The notes below the pieces were generated by a model, which was not told where the DNA came from, did not search any database, and worked only from the letters and a program-made list of their open reading frames with translations. Of a stretch of DNA of 64,000 bases, positions 25,531 through 35,311 are shown in pieces (positions within the stretch are counted from its first letter, which is position 1; each line of letters begins with the position of its first letter). The DNA comes from Methanolobus chelungpuianus. Its GTDB lineage: Archaea > Halobacteriota > Methanosarcinia > Methanosarcinales > Methanosarcinaceae. The DNA lies in NCBI RefSeq assembly GCF_024500045.1, contig NZ_JTEO01000004.1:310001-374000 (forward strand), read 5' to 3'. A program made the position numbers and the translations under genes.

Positions 25531-27939
25531 ATGGAAGGATGCACTACTGTAACTAAGGCTGATGCCAGGGAAGATGATCACGAACAGGCCGATCTGGCCT
25601 GTGATGCTCAGGTTCAGTCCGGGGAAAAGAAAGGGACGCCGATAAACATGACACAGACAAGCAAGCCACTTGCTATTCAAAAAACGCTTGATGGTCACAC
25701 CATATCCATTATGCCCAAGGTCCGCACCACAGCAGGGCACATGGTAGAGTGGGACCGCAATATCATAATTAACCAGTTAATAAAAGAGACAAAGCTCTCT
25801 GAACGCTTTCACGGGATGCCTGGCATGCAGAAGGAAGAAGCCCAGGACATTGCAAAAGAGGTGGAGCGCCGTATCAGGAGCCTTGAGCTCAAGTTCCTTT
25901 CCGGCCCCCTTATCAGAGAAGTTGTCAACATAGTGCTCCTTGAGAGAGGCCACACTGAATGGAGGAACATCTCCACCAGAGTAGGTACCCCTGTGTACGA
26001 TGCCTGCGAGATAGACCTTGGCAGCGGTTTCGAAGCAAAGGACAACGCTAACTTGCAGGAGAATGCCGAGACCTCCCACAAGAAGAAGGCGGATAAGATC
26101 TCCAAGGAACAGTACCTTCTCCTCCTCCCGCCAAAGACTGCGGATCTGCATCTTAACGGTGACATCCATATCCACGACCTCGAGTACCTGGGTACCCGTG
26201 CGTTCTGTCAGGACTGGGATCTCAGGTACTTCTTCTACTACGGGCTCATGCCTGACGGCTCCGGTGCCAAGGCAAGTGTCGCTGGCCCGGCCATGAAGGC
26301 GGAAGTAGCAATGCTGCACGCTGTAAAGGCCCTCGGAAGCGCCCAGACCAACTTTGCAGGCGGTCAGGGATTTTACAATTTCCTTACCTTCATTGCTCCA
26401 TACTTCGAAGGTAAGGGCTACCTTGAGATCAAGCAGCTCATGCAGATGTTCGTGTACGAGATGACCCAGATGATGGTCGCCCGCGGAGGGCAGGTCGTCT
26501 TCTCCTCTGTGCAGCTCTCCCCGGGAGTACCAAAGCTCTGGAAGGATAAGCCTGCGGTCTACAAGGGCAGGGTTCACGATGGCACCAATGGCACCGAGAA
26601 GCGCACATACGGAGAATTCGAGCGTGAGGTGCGCCTGGCGTTCAAGGCACTCATGGATGTCATGATCGAGGGTGACAACTGGGGCAAGCCCTTCAATTTC
26701 CCAAAACCCGAGATATCCATCGAGCCTGATTTCATGGAAGAGGACGGTTTCTTCAACAGGGCACACCCTGAGCTTCCGACCTACGAGCAGCTTTACGATA
26801 TGACCTTCGAGCTGGCCGCCAAGTTCGGTACGCCTTACTTCGACAACCAGCTGCCGGAGTACAGGGGCGCAGGCGAGGGCATATCATGCTACCAGTGCTG
26901 TGCTTACCAGTTCTCGGCAAATGCTGATGCTGATGCCAGCTTTGAGGACAAGCTAATGTTCAAGGACGGGAAGCACTTCTCAATGGGTTCCTGGCAGGTC
27001 GTATCCCTTAACTGTCCCAGGGCTGCCTACAGGGCCAAGGGAAATGATGAGGCACTGTTCGCCGACCTCAAGAACCTCATGGACCAGAGCATCAAGCTGT
27101 TCAAGACAAAGCGCAGCTGGATGGAGAGCATCATCGAGAACAACAGGATGCCTTTCGCGACCCAGAGGCCGAAGGACCCTGTGACAGGCGAGAAGGGTGC
27201 AATAGCTGTCGATATCGATGCACTGGTCTACACCATAGGTGTGATCGGTATCAATGAGATGGTGCAGTATCATGTAGGCTCCCAGATACATGAATCAAAG
27301 GAAGCCTTCAAGTTTGCCATCAGGGCAATGACCGAGATGGAGATGTACGGCAAGGAGCTAAGCCAGAAACACGGCATGGAAATTGCACTCGCCCGTACTC
27401 CTGCAGAAACCACATGCCAGAGGTTTGCGGTGTCGGACATGCTGCATGAGGAATATAAGGATGCCGTCCTGCAGGTAGTCAAGGGCGACAAGGAAGCAGC
27501 CCTTGCAAATATCAAGCGTACCCATGACCTGCCTGTCTATTACACCAATGGCACCCATGTTCCTCCGGGTGCCAACGTATCGCTGATAGACCGGATAAAC
27601 ATAGAGCATGTGTTCTTCCCAATAGTGGACGGAGGCAATATCTGTCATATATGGATGGGTGAAGGCTCTCCGGATGCAAAGGGCCTCAGGGAGTTCGCGA
27701 TGAATATCGCAAAGAACACGCAGATAGGCTATTTCGCCTTCACCAAGGATATGACTGTATGCCTCAACGATTTCCATATCATGTCCGGCCTGAAGGAATG
27801 CTGCGAGAACTGCGGCTCCGGTGATGTGGAGCAGCTCTCAAGGGTAACCGGCTATGTCCAGGCCGTGCACGGCTGGAACGCTGCCAAGAGGCAGGAGCTG
27901 GCAGACAGGATGCGTTACAGTTCAAGTGACATGATCTGA
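25531..27939 (+). CDS. nrdD: Anaerobic ribonucleoside-triphosphate reductase, class III
   Basis: An 802-residue glycyl-radical enzyme that makes dNTPs without oxygen. An ATP-cone-like N-terminal domain (IIINQLIKETKL onward) precedes the reductase core, with the active-site region SCYQCCAYQFSANA near residue 453. The C terminus shows RVTGY with the radical Gly774, and a preceding CCENCGS motif. The start at 25531 follows GAGGTGG by five bases; a later ATG at 25648 would trim 39 odd residues. Electrons probably come from NrdH. The Zn-site cysteine pattern is reduced to a single pair-like group, unlike the four-Cys form of E. coli NrdD. Confidence 0.94.
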   Translation: MEGCTTVTKADAREDDHEQADLACDAQVQSGEKKGTPINMTQTSKPLAIQKTLDGHTISIMPKVRTTAGHMVEWDRNIIINQLIKETKLSERFHGMPGMQKEEAQDIAKEVERRIRSLELKFLSGPLIREVVNIVLLERGHTEWRNISTRVGTPVYDACEIDLGSGFEAKDNANLQENAETSHKKKADKISKEQYLLLLPPKTADLHLNGDIHIHDLEYLGTRAFCQDWDLRYFFYYGLMPDGSGAKASVAGPAMKAEVAMLHAVKALGSAQTNFAGGQGFYNFLTFIAPYFEGKGYLEIKQLMQMFVYEMTQMMVARGGQVVFSSVQLSPGVPKLWKDKPAVYKGRVHDGTNGTEKRTYGEFEREVRLAFKALMDVMIEGDNWGKPFNFPKPEISIEPDFMEEDGFFNRAHPELPTYEQLYDMTFELAAKFGTPYFDNQLPEYRGAGEGISCYQCCAYQFSANADADASFEDKLMFKDGKHFSMGSWQVVSLNCPRAAYRAKGNDEALFADLKNLMDQSIKLFKTKRSWMESIIENNRMPFATQRPKDPVTGEKGAIAVDIDALVYTIGVIGINEMVQYHVGSQIHESKEAFKFAIRAMTEMEMYGKELSQKHGMEIALARTPAETTCQRFAVSDMLHEEYKDAVLQVVKGDKEAALANIKRTHDLPVYYTNGTHVPPGANVSLIDRINIEHVFFPIVDGGNICHIWMGEGSPDAKGLREFAMNIAKNTQIGYFAFTKDMTVCLNDFHIMSGLKECCENCGSGDVEQLSRVTGYVQAVHGWNAAKRQELADRMRYSSSDMI

Positions 27940-27944
27940 TAGCA

Positions 27945-28730
27945 ATGAAAGTGAATTACGGTAGTTGTGTTCCCATCTCTACTGTGGACTGGCACGGTCA
28001 TGTGTCAGTCGTCCTCTTTTTAAGGAACTGCCCCTTCCGCTGTCCCTATTGCCAGAACCACGAGCTTCTGAACGGTTCAGGGCTGACGGATATATCCGTT
28101 CTTGAAGCTGCAATAAAGAAATCAAGACCTTTTGTCAGCAGCCTTGTTCTGCTGGGAGGTGAGCCCCTCATGCAGAAGCAGGCTGTAATGCATCTGTCAC
28201 GTTTTGCCAAACAGAACGGGCTGCTCGTGGGAGTACATACCAACGGGTTCTATCCGCAGGTTCTTGATGAGATGATAAAGGAAAAGCTGCTTGACAAGAT
28301 ATTTATTGACATCAAGGCGCCTCTGGATGATATTGAGGTATACGGCAGGGTAACTGGCTGCGACACCTCGCAGGTAAGGGCAGATCCGGCTGATGCCGTC
28401 AGGAACGTATCGGAATCTGTGTTACTTGTCATTCGTGGTGGCGTTGAACTGGAACTGCGGACAACGGTGTTCAGGGGCTTTATGGGCGATGCTGCTGACA
28501 TTGGTAGAATAGCTGCCTCCATTCTCTCTCTTACAGGTGACAGGCAGGTTCATTATGTGCTTCAGCAGGGGCTTGCGGAAAATGCAGCACTTGAAAGCAT
28601 GCGCTGCATAAAGCCTTTCAGCAGGGATGAGATGCTTGAGCTGGCCAGGTCTGCCCACGGGTCGCTGGAGAATATATGGATAAGGACCAGGGAGCAGGGG
28701 AACGAGAAGCTTAACTTCGAACCAGTTTGA
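27945..28730 (+). CDS. nrdG: Anaerobic ribonucleotide reductase activating protein (radical SAM)
   Basis: A 261-residue radical SAM enzyme that generates the glycyl radical on NrdD. The motif CPFRCPYC near residue 26 (CX3CX2C) holds the 4Fe-4S cluster, and LLGGEPL is the SAM-binding glycine region near residue 70. It is the longer archaeal form (NrdG2), rather than the 155-residue E. coli type. It starts five bases after nrdD ends. Without it NrdD cannot turn over. Confidence 0.92.
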   Translation: MKVNYGSCVPISTVDWHGHVSVVLFLRNCPFRCPYCQNHELLNGSGLTDISVLEAAIKKSRPFVSSLVLLGGEPLMQKQAVMHLSRFAKQNGLLVGVHTNGFYPQVLDEMIKEKLLDKIFIDIKAPLDDIEVYGRVTGCDTSQVRADPADAVRNVSESVLLVIRGGVELELRTTVFRGFMGDAADIGRIAASILSLTGDRQVHYVLQQGLAENAALESMRCIKPFSRDEMLELARSAHGSLENIWIRTREQGNEKLNFEPV

Positions 28731-28798
28731 AGTTTAAAGAATTATTATATAGTCCTGATACAATCACTCAGTAATACACGCCAAATGGAGCGATATGA

Positions 28799-29644
28799 GT
28801 GAAAAGAACATACCTTCTATCAGCATTATTGCTTGTGTCCATCGCTATTCTCGTAAGCGGCTGTGCGAGCCTGGATAGGGATGCAGGCTCTTCATCTTAT
28901 ACTTCCAATGAAGCCATATCTGAATATGATACTGTGACAGAAGAATCTGCGAGGCAGGTATCAGGCGCGGTAAATACGGCTTCCATGGATCGGAAGACCA
29001 TAACTACCGTGGATATGTCCCTTGAGGTTGAAGACGTCCCTGCAGCCATAGAACAGATAGCTGCAACAGCAAGAGCTTCGGAAGGCTATGTTTCCGGTTC
29101 TTCAGTGTATGCGCACACCTATGAGCAGAACACCTGGAGGGACGGATATATCACTGTAAGGGTCCCTGAGGCCGGGCACCCGCAGTTCATAGATGAGGTA
29201 AGCCAACTGGGAGAGGTCACTTCCAGAAGCGTATCCGCCCAGGATGTCACGGAAGAATATATCGATGTCACTGCCCGCCTGGAGAACCTGAAGAGGCAGG
29301 AGCAGCGTCTCCATGAGGTTCTGAACATGAGCAGTACCGTGGAGGAAGTACTGAGCGTGGAGAAGGAGATCGAGCGTGTCAGGGGCGAGATCGACAGCCT
29401 GACCGGCCGCCTGAACTATCTCAATGACAGGGTCGAATATTCGACCATCAGCATCCGCCTCACGGAGTCCGACCGCATGGTTTACTCATGGGGACTCGGG
29501 GATGCGTTGTCCGAGTCGGTCAGGGGTTTCATATCGATGGTCAATGCACTGATCATACTTGCAGGTTACATGCTTCCCATAGTTATTCTTCTGACCCTGT
29601 TCGGTGGCCTCTTCGTAGCGTTGAGGAGGATGGCACGCCGGTGA
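28799..29644 (+). CDS. DUF4349 lipoprotein
   Basis: A 281-residue membrane-attached protein. A lipoprotein signal is seen: hydrophobic residues 4-20 followed by LVSGC, with the Cys at residue 22. The DUF4349 domain (about residues 65-225) contains paired strands (ISVRVPEA-type segments) and a coiled-coil region ENLKRQEQRLHEVLNMSS, then a TM helix near residues 250-272. It starts with GTG at 28799. Function is unknown; members are envelope proteins. It is 68 bases after nrdG with its own TATA-like TTATTATATA, so it may be separate. Confidence 0.8.
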   Translation: MKRTYLLSALLLVSIAILVSGCASLDRDAGSSSYTSNEAISEYDTVTEESARQVSGAVNTASMDRKTITTVDMSLEVEDVPAAIEQIAATARASEGYVSGSSVYAHTYEQNTWRDGYITVRVPEAGHPQFIDEVSQLGEVTSRSVSAQDVTEEYIDVTARLENLKRQEQRLHEVLNMSSTVEEVLSVEKEIERVRGEIDSLTGRLNYLNDRVEYSTISIRLTESDRMVYSWGLGDALSESVRGFISMVNALIILAGYMLPIVILLTLFGGLFVALRRMARR

Positions 29645-29778
29645 TATAGGTGCCTGGGAGCTGAATGAGGGGTAGATGCCTTCATTCATACAGTCCTAGA
29701 AACCGGTCATTTTAAATAAAAAAATATTGTTACTGCATAAGTACATAATGTTATAAGCTGACCCTTCAATGTGAGATC

Positions 29779-30768
29779 ATGAGATCCGGACCTGTATCAG
29801 AGATTGGAGAGCGCCCTCTTATCGGCCTTTTGACTGGCATATTTAACAAGACCAGGAACCCTCATCTTATAGTCGGCCCCGGTCATGATGACTGCGCAGT
29901 GCTTGAGATATCGGAGGACGAATACCTCGTGGTGACAACTGACATGCTCCACCGGAAAACGGATTTTCCTCTGCAGATGACCGGGTGGCAGGTCGGATGG
30001 ATGTCTGCGGCTGTCAACCTGAGCGACATTGCATCCATGGGTGCAAGCCCTGTGGGCTTCCTTTCAGCTATCGGTCTTCCCAGAGATACGGATGTTGCCT
30101 TTGTTGAGGATATAGCCCGTGGGATGGCGGACTGCGCAAAAGCCTGTGGCACTTCCGTCATAGGCGGTGATATAGACACCCATGACGAGCTGACCATCAC
30201 CGGAACCGCCCTTGGGACTGTCAGGAAGGAAGAACTGCTCACCAGAAAGGGTGCCAGGGTGGGAGACAAGGTTTGCGTAACAGGTTTTGCCGGCTCAGCC
30301 GGTGCTGCGCTGCACGCCATCGAGCATGCAATCCCGGTGCCCGACCGGTTGGTGAACGCTCTTCTTGAACCGTATCCGCGGGTAGCCGAAGCAAGGGAAC
30401 TTGCACGCTCCGGCCTTGTGACGTCCATGATGGATACCAGCGATGGCCTTGCATTATCCCTTCACGATCTTGCCGACCTCAACAAGGTGGGATTCCGCAT
30501 CCATGAGTCGGCACTTCCAGTACATGATGACGTCAGGAAGTATGTAACATTAGATCCGGACAAGCTGAAGGACCTTGCTCTCTATACAGGCGGGGATTTC
30601 GAATTACTGTTCACGGCTGCTCCTGATATACTTGATGAAGTATTTAAAGGATTTAATTTAAGTATAATCGGTGAAGTAGTTGAACAATCAGTTGGTATGA
30701 TCATTGAACGCAAGGACGGGTCAAACCTGTCGATTAATAGAAAAGGTTATCTACAATTAGGAAATTAG
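29779..30768 (+). CDS. thiL: Thiamine-monophosphate kinase
   Basis: A 329-residue ThiL that phosphorylates thiamine monophosphate to thiamine diphosphate with ATP. GPGHDDCAVL near residue 35, VVTTDMLHRKTDF and NLSDIASMGA with GGDI and MMDTSDGLALSL are family motifs for metal and ATP binding. Length is typical. It has its own upstream spacer of 134 bases with a TATA-like TTATAAG. The large S-layer gene follows after 49 bases but has a separate function. Confidence 0.94.
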   Translation: MRSGPVSEIGERPLIGLLTGIFNKTRNPHLIVGPGHDDCAVLEISEDEYLVVTTDMLHRKTDFPLQMTGWQVGWMSAAVNLSDIASMGASPVGFLSAIGLPRDTDVAFVEDIARGMADCAKACGTSVIGGDIDTHDELTITGTALGTVRKEELLTRKGARVGDKVCVTGFAGSAGAALHAIEHAIPVPDRLVNALLEPYPRVAEARELARSGLVTSMMDTSDGLALSLHDLADLNKVGFRIHESALPVHDDVRKYVTLDPDKLKDLALYTGGDFELLFTAAPDILDEVFKGFNLSIIGEVVEQSVGMIIERKDGSNLSINRKGYLQLGN

Positions 30769-30817
30769 AATTATGCACGATTAGTTTACACTATTCAGGA
30801 AAAAGGATGGAACAAAA

Positions 30818-33800
30818 ATGAATAAAAACATTCGACTGCTTCTATTTGGATTTATACTGCTCATGCTCACGGGGGCCGCTATGGGTCTATCCGGCCCGAG
30901 TGGTCTTTCTGATACTGCTACCGGCCCTACCTGGATCACATGGAGCTGGACCAACCCTACAGACGCTGACTTTAACAGAACCAACATCTATATAGGCGGT
31001 TCCCAGGTAGCGACTTTAGGAAACGCAGTTTCAACTTATAATGCAACCGGTCTCTCTCCCAGCACCTCTTATGAGATACGCGTTGAAACCGTAAATACTA
31101 CCGGCGTTGTGGGAGGTTCTCTGACCGATTCCGCATTAACCACTCCTGCGACCGACACTGTTGCTCCTGGCCCGGTAACGGGTCTAGCTGAATCCTCCAC
31201 AGGCCCTACGTGGATCACATGGAGCTGGACCAACCCTGGTGATTCTGATTTCAATGGGACTATCATTTATATAGGAGGCTCCCAGGTAGCAACTCTGGGG
31301 AACTCTGTTTCAACTTATAACGCAACCGGCCTCAATGCAAGCACTTCCTATGTAATTGGTGTTGCCACTGTAGATATTGCCGGTAATGTGGGAAGCTCAG
31401 TCTCTGATTCTGCATTGACCACTTCTGCGACCGATACAATTGCTCCGGGTCCGGTAACTGGTCTTACTGCATCATCCATCACTGGAAGCAGTATCACATG
31501 GGGCTGGACAAATCCAGGCGATGCTGACTTTGCTGGAACTATCATTTATATCGATGGCTCACAAGTTACCACTCTCGGAAATACAACCAGTTCCTATACT
31601 GCCACCGGCCTGTCATCCAGTGCATCTCATTCAATCGGGGTCAGGACCAAAGATCTGAGTGGAAACCTTGGTAACTGGGCAAACGCCTCAGCTACAACGA
31701 CCGCTGACACTGGTGAGCCTGGAAGCATAACTTCTTTAAGTGTGGATTCTAAAGGTTCTGACTGGATAAAGTGGAAATGGACAAATCCTACAGATTCTGA
31801 TTTCGATCACGTAATGGTCTACATCAACAACGCCTTTGCTGCAAATGTATCGGCCAACTCTTATACGGCCACCAACCTGAGTGAAAGCACCAGCTATACA
31901 ATAAAGCTTCACACGGTTGACGATGCAGGTAACATAAACAATGCAGATGTCACAAACACAACAAGTACATATCATAAATCCTATCTCACAGGTGACCGCA
32001 TCTGGGATGAAAACGCAAACCAGTCAACAACTTATAAATGGGATGCAAAGAGTTTCTCCGGTTTCTTCTATGATCTGGAAACCGGTTTCAGTTCTGAAAC
32101 AATGACGATCACTGACATTTCAAGGACCATAGGTGATGGGGATCTCGTCTACCGTACCGAACCTGTAGACAGTAACTTCGAGCATTCCGGCTGGGGTAAA
32201 TACCAGGTCATCGGTTTCATGGCCGAGAAGTACTTTGCAGGATACACTTCCAATACTACCATCACTGGAGTTGACAGAGTCAGCCTGATATCTTCCGGTC
32301 AGCTCTCCAAGGTCCTTATTGATAATGATGACAAGAAATCAGTGTATTCCGGGTCTTCACTCACCCTTGAGGACGGGTACAAGCTCAACATCGTCCAGGT
32401 TGACAGGAACGGTGACAAGGTATTCGTGACCCTCACTAAGGACGGTGACGAGCTTGACAGTGCAGTGATCAGCGGAAGCGGTGACTACATCTATAAGACC
32501 GACCTCGGGGACAGCGATGACGTTGTTATCGTAGCTGTTCGCTTCACATCGATCTTTAGTGGTACCGAATCCAATGCTGTTACAATCCAGGGTATCTTCC
32601 AGATATCCGAGGACTACATCGAGATGGAGGACGGCGCAAGTTACGGCAAGATGGAGATCACAGGCTTCAGCGATGACTATATCGAGATGAAGAACGACGG
32701 CTCGATCTCTCTCTCCAAGGGGAAGACCATCCCTATCATGGGTAAGATCAAGTTCATAGTGGCTGACTCGAACACCCTGCGCTTTGCACCGTTCGTAGAC
32801 ATGTCCGCTCCGGGCAAATACGAGCTCCGCGGCACTGTAGCTGAAGAAACGGAATTACTCACATGGACTCCTCTGAATTTCGAAGGATTCTACTATGACA
32901 TCGATGAGGGTATCCAGACAGAAAAGCTTGAGCTGAAAGAGATTAATGGAAGAACCATACCGAAGAACAAGCTGATCTATACAAGCACTCCGGCACAGGT
33001 ATCATTCGAACATTCATCATGGGGTAAGTATAATGTGATCGGTTTCATGGCCGACAAGTACTTCGCAGGATACCCCTCGAATGCTTTCGGTAGCAGCAGC
33101 AGTGTGGATATCCTTTCGGACGGCCTGCTCTCAAAGGTCCTTATCGATGAGGATGATAAGAAGTCCGTGTATTCCGGTTCCTCACTCGTTCTTGAGGAAG
33201 GATATGCTCTCAACATCGTCCAGGTTGACAAGAACGGTGACAAGGTAATGGTGACACTTACAAAGGATGGGGATGAGGTAGACACTTCAATCATCAGTGG
33301 CAGTGGCACTTACATCTATGAGAAGGATCTTGGCGATTCCGATGATGTCCCGATAATCGCAATTAATTTTGACTCCATATTTGCCGGTACTGAGTCAAAT
33401 GCAGTATTTGTCAAGGGTATCTTCCAGATATCGGAGGATTACCTCGAGATCGAGGACGGTGACACCTTTGGCAAGATGGAGGTCACAGGCATAGGTGGCA
33501 GCATCACGATGTCTAACAAGGATTCCATATCCCTGTCAAAGGGCAAATCCATAGCAATTATGGGTGATGTCAGCATCAATGTAGCAGATTCCAATACTGT
33601 AAGGTATTACCCATACGTGGAGGTTTCCACCAAGCCATCCCAGACACTGAGTGTGGACCTGGATCAGTCCATTGTCGCAAAAGGAAGCGATGTCACAGTC
33701 ACCGTAACTTCCCGTGGTGCAGCAGTAAGTGAAGCCACCGTGAAAGCAGGCAGCTCGACAGTCGGAACGACAGACGATGAAGGCAGAATAACCTACACAG

Positions 33801-34576
33801 CCTCAAAGATAGGGACCTTTAAGATCACCGCAGAGAAGGACGGTTATGCGGAAGGAAGCAGTGAACTGGAAGTTATCTCTCCTGATGACGATTCAAGGAA
33901 GATAATCCTCGAGGTTTCCCCGCAGGAGGTCTATGAAGGTTCCTCTGTGACGTTCTTTGTCCTCAAGGCAATAGGAGGAGACCCTGTGGAAGGTGCAACA
34001 GTGAGCTATGACGGCAAGTCCATCGGTTCCACGTCTTCCCAGGGAACGGTCACATATACGGTAACCAATCCGGGCATGCACAAGCTAACGGCAGTGAAGA
34101 GCGGTTTCCTCGATGCTTCGATGAACCTTGAGGTCAAGGAACTTGCAGCCAAGTTCGAATTCACCAACCTGGTCATAACTCCGCTTGATGTCAGGCAGGG
34201 CAAGGAAGCGACTTTCAGTGTCGATGTAAAGAACGTGGGTACGGCAGCAGGCAATTATACTGTCGACCTCAAGGTCAACGATACTGTCGTTGGCACCAAG
34301 ACCGTAAGCCTTGACATAGGTGAATCCGAAACCCTCGAGTTCAAGCATGCTGAAAAGGAACCGGGCACTTACACTGTAAAGATCGCTGATCTTACCACGA
34401 CCTATGAAGTGTTCGAGAGATCAGGCTTTATCTGGTATGCCCTCGGAGCTATTGCAGTAGTGATTGTAGGAGGACTTGGATACCTGTTCACGGCAGGAGG
34501 CTGGACCGTTGATATGGCTCAGGCAAAAGTAGACGAAGCAATACAGACCATACAGGAGCTTGTCAGCAAGCGCTGA
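30818..34576 (+). CDS. S-layer-type surface protein with four fibronectin-III-like repeats
   Basis: A 1252-residue secreted protein. Order: signal peptide (1-23); four fibronectin-III-like repeats of about 93 residues (about 26-385), each with WTNP-D-DF and TYNATGL-like motifs; two S-layer-related duplication domains (about 387-660 and 665-940), as in Methanosarcina S-layer proteins, with shared KVLIDNDDKKSVYSGSSL-like motifs; two Ig-like domains (about 947-1025 and 1030-1110); a CARDB-like domain (1110-1200); a membrane helix (about 1203-1228) and a basic tail. Repeats one and two are nearly identical in DNA. It is probably a surface layer or accessory component; a strong terminator follows. 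Confidence 0.9.
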   Translation: MNKNIRLLLFGFILLMLTGAAMGLSGPSGLSDTATGPTWITWSWTNPTDADFNRTNIYIGGSQVATLGNAVSTYNATGLSPSTSYEIRVETVNTTGVVGGSLTDSALTTPATDTVAPGPVTGLAESSTGPTWITWSWTNPGDSDFNGTIIYIGGSQVATLGNSVSTYNATGLNASTSYVIGVATVDIAGNVGSSVSDSALTTSATDTIAPGPVTGLTASSITGSSITWGWTNPGDADFAGTIIYIDGSQVTTLGNTTSSYTATGLSSSASHSIGVRTKDLSGNLGNWANASATTTADTGEPGSITSLSVDSKGSDWIKWKWTNPTDSDFDHVMVYINNAFAANVSANSYTATNLSESTSYTIKLHTVDDAGNINNADVTNTTSTYHKSYLTGDRIWDENANQSTTYKWDAKSFSGFFYDLETGFSSETMTITDISRTIGDGDLVYRTEPVDSNFEHSGWGKYQVIGFMAEKYFAGYTSNTTITGVDRVSLISSGQLSKVLIDNDDKKSVYSGSSLTLEDGYKLNIVQVDRNGDKVFVTLTKDGDELDSAVISGSGDYIYKTDLGDSDDVVIVAVRFTSIFSGTESNAVTIQGIFQISEDYIEMEDGASYGKMEITGFSDDYIEMKNDGSISLSKGKTIPIMGKIKFIVADSNTLRFAPFVDMSAPGKYELRGTVAEETELLTWTPLNFEGFYYDIDEGIQTEKLELKEINGRTIPKNKLIYTSTPAQVSFEHSSWGKYNVIGFMADKYFAGYPSNAFGSSSSVDILSDGLLSKVLIDEDDKKSVYSGSSLVLEEGYALNIVQVDKNGDKVMVTLTKDGDEVDTSIISGSGTYIYEKDLGDSDDVPIIAINFDSIFAGTESNAVFVKGIFQISEDYLEIEDGDTFGKMEVTGIGGSITMSNKDSISLSKGKSIAIMGDVSINVADSNTVRYYPYVEVSTKPSQTLSVDLDQSIVAKGSDVTVTVTSRGAAVSEATVKAGSSTVGTTDDEGRITYTASKIGTFKITAEKDGYAEGSSELEVISPDDDSRKIILEVSPQEVYEGSSVTFFVLKAIGGDPVEGATVSYDGKSIGSTSSQGTVTYTVTNPGMHKLTAVKSGFLDASMNLEVKELAAKFEFTNLVITPLDVRQGKEATFSVDVKNVGTAAGNYTVDLKVNDTVVGTKTVSLDIGESETLEFKHAEKEPGTYTVKIADLTTTYEVFERSGFIWYALGAIAVVIVGGLGYLFTAGGWTVDMAQAKVDEAIQTIQELVSKR

Positions 34577-34598
34577 TAGCTCCGAACCCTCTTTTCCA

Positions 34599-34631
34599 AA
34601 AGCGGATTTCTTTTTCCGCTTTCCATTTTTT
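34599..34631 (+). terminator. Terminator of the S-layer-type gene
   Basis: AAAGCGGA (34599-34606) pairs with TCCGCTTT (34615-34622) over an eight-base, T-rich loop, then CCATTTTTTA. The T-run overlaps the stop codon of the convergent regulator gene at 34630. Confidence 0.75.
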
Positions 34632-35151
34632 ACCCTATCTTTTTGGCCACAAGCTCTATAGCTTCTATGAGACTGTCCTTTGGCATGATCGTGGCGACAG
34701 GTATCCTCAATATCTTCTCTACGGTAGGGCTTACAATAGGTGCGCACACGAGGGCCTTGGCACCATCCCTTTCAGCCCGCACGGCCGCAATGATAGCTTC
34801 CTCCATGGAGGTTGCTGAATACTCCCTGATAGTACAGAGGTTCCCGCATATCTTTCTCTTTGTTTCGCTAATATTATCCAGCACCGGCCGGGCGGCAATC
34901 ACAGCTATGAAGTTCCCTTTTTCAGACCCTTCTATTTTCTTGATGGTTTTTATTATCTGGCGAAGGGTCTTCATATTTGGCTCTCTTTTACCTGACATTA
35001 CCTTGTACAGTGTGCTCTGCGGTATGTCGGCCTTTTCTGCGAACTCCAGCGCAGTAAGCCCAAGTTCGTCCTTGATCACCTTTGAGAGAGTCTCTCTGAA
35101 CCTGTCGTCGGACTCCAGCACGGCATCGATTATTTTGTCAGCTGCGTTCAT
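34630..35151 (-). CDS. HTH transcriptional regulator with a C-terminal sensor-like domain
   Basis: A 173-residue regulator. A Cro/Xre-type HTH covers about residues 28-68 (LTALEFAEKADIPQSTLYKV is the helix pair). Residues about 75-170 form an alpha/beta domain (IAVIAARPVLDNI, GAKALVCAPIVSPTV, RIPVATIMPKDS) that resembles the sensory domain of PrpR-type proteins, so it may bind a ligand. The gene is divergent from the ABC importer by 160 bases and may control it. Target is inference. Confidence 0.8.
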   Translation of the reverse strand: MNAADKIIDAVLESDDRFRETLSKVIKDELGLTALEFAEKADIPQSTLYKVMSGKREPNMKTLRQIIKTIKKIEGSEKGNFIAVIAARPVLDNISETKRKICGNLCTIREYSATSMEEAIIAAVRAERDGAKALVCAPIVSPTVEKILRIPVATIMPKDSLIEAIELVAKKIG

Positions 35152-35311
35152 TTATTCCACTCTTTACTCCTTAACTACTATCCTCTAAAGGCAATGTAGT
35201 GTGATATATTAATACCTTTGGGTCATCAATGCGAACTTAACGGTAATTTATATAATCTATATTGTCATGCTTTCAAAAAAAGAACAAAAAAGAGGAACAA
35301 TTGGTGAGAAC

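Noticed and set aside
25777-26766. A 329-codon minus-strand frame opposite nrdD
   Set aside because: Antisense to a strongly conserved enzyme gene; no family features.
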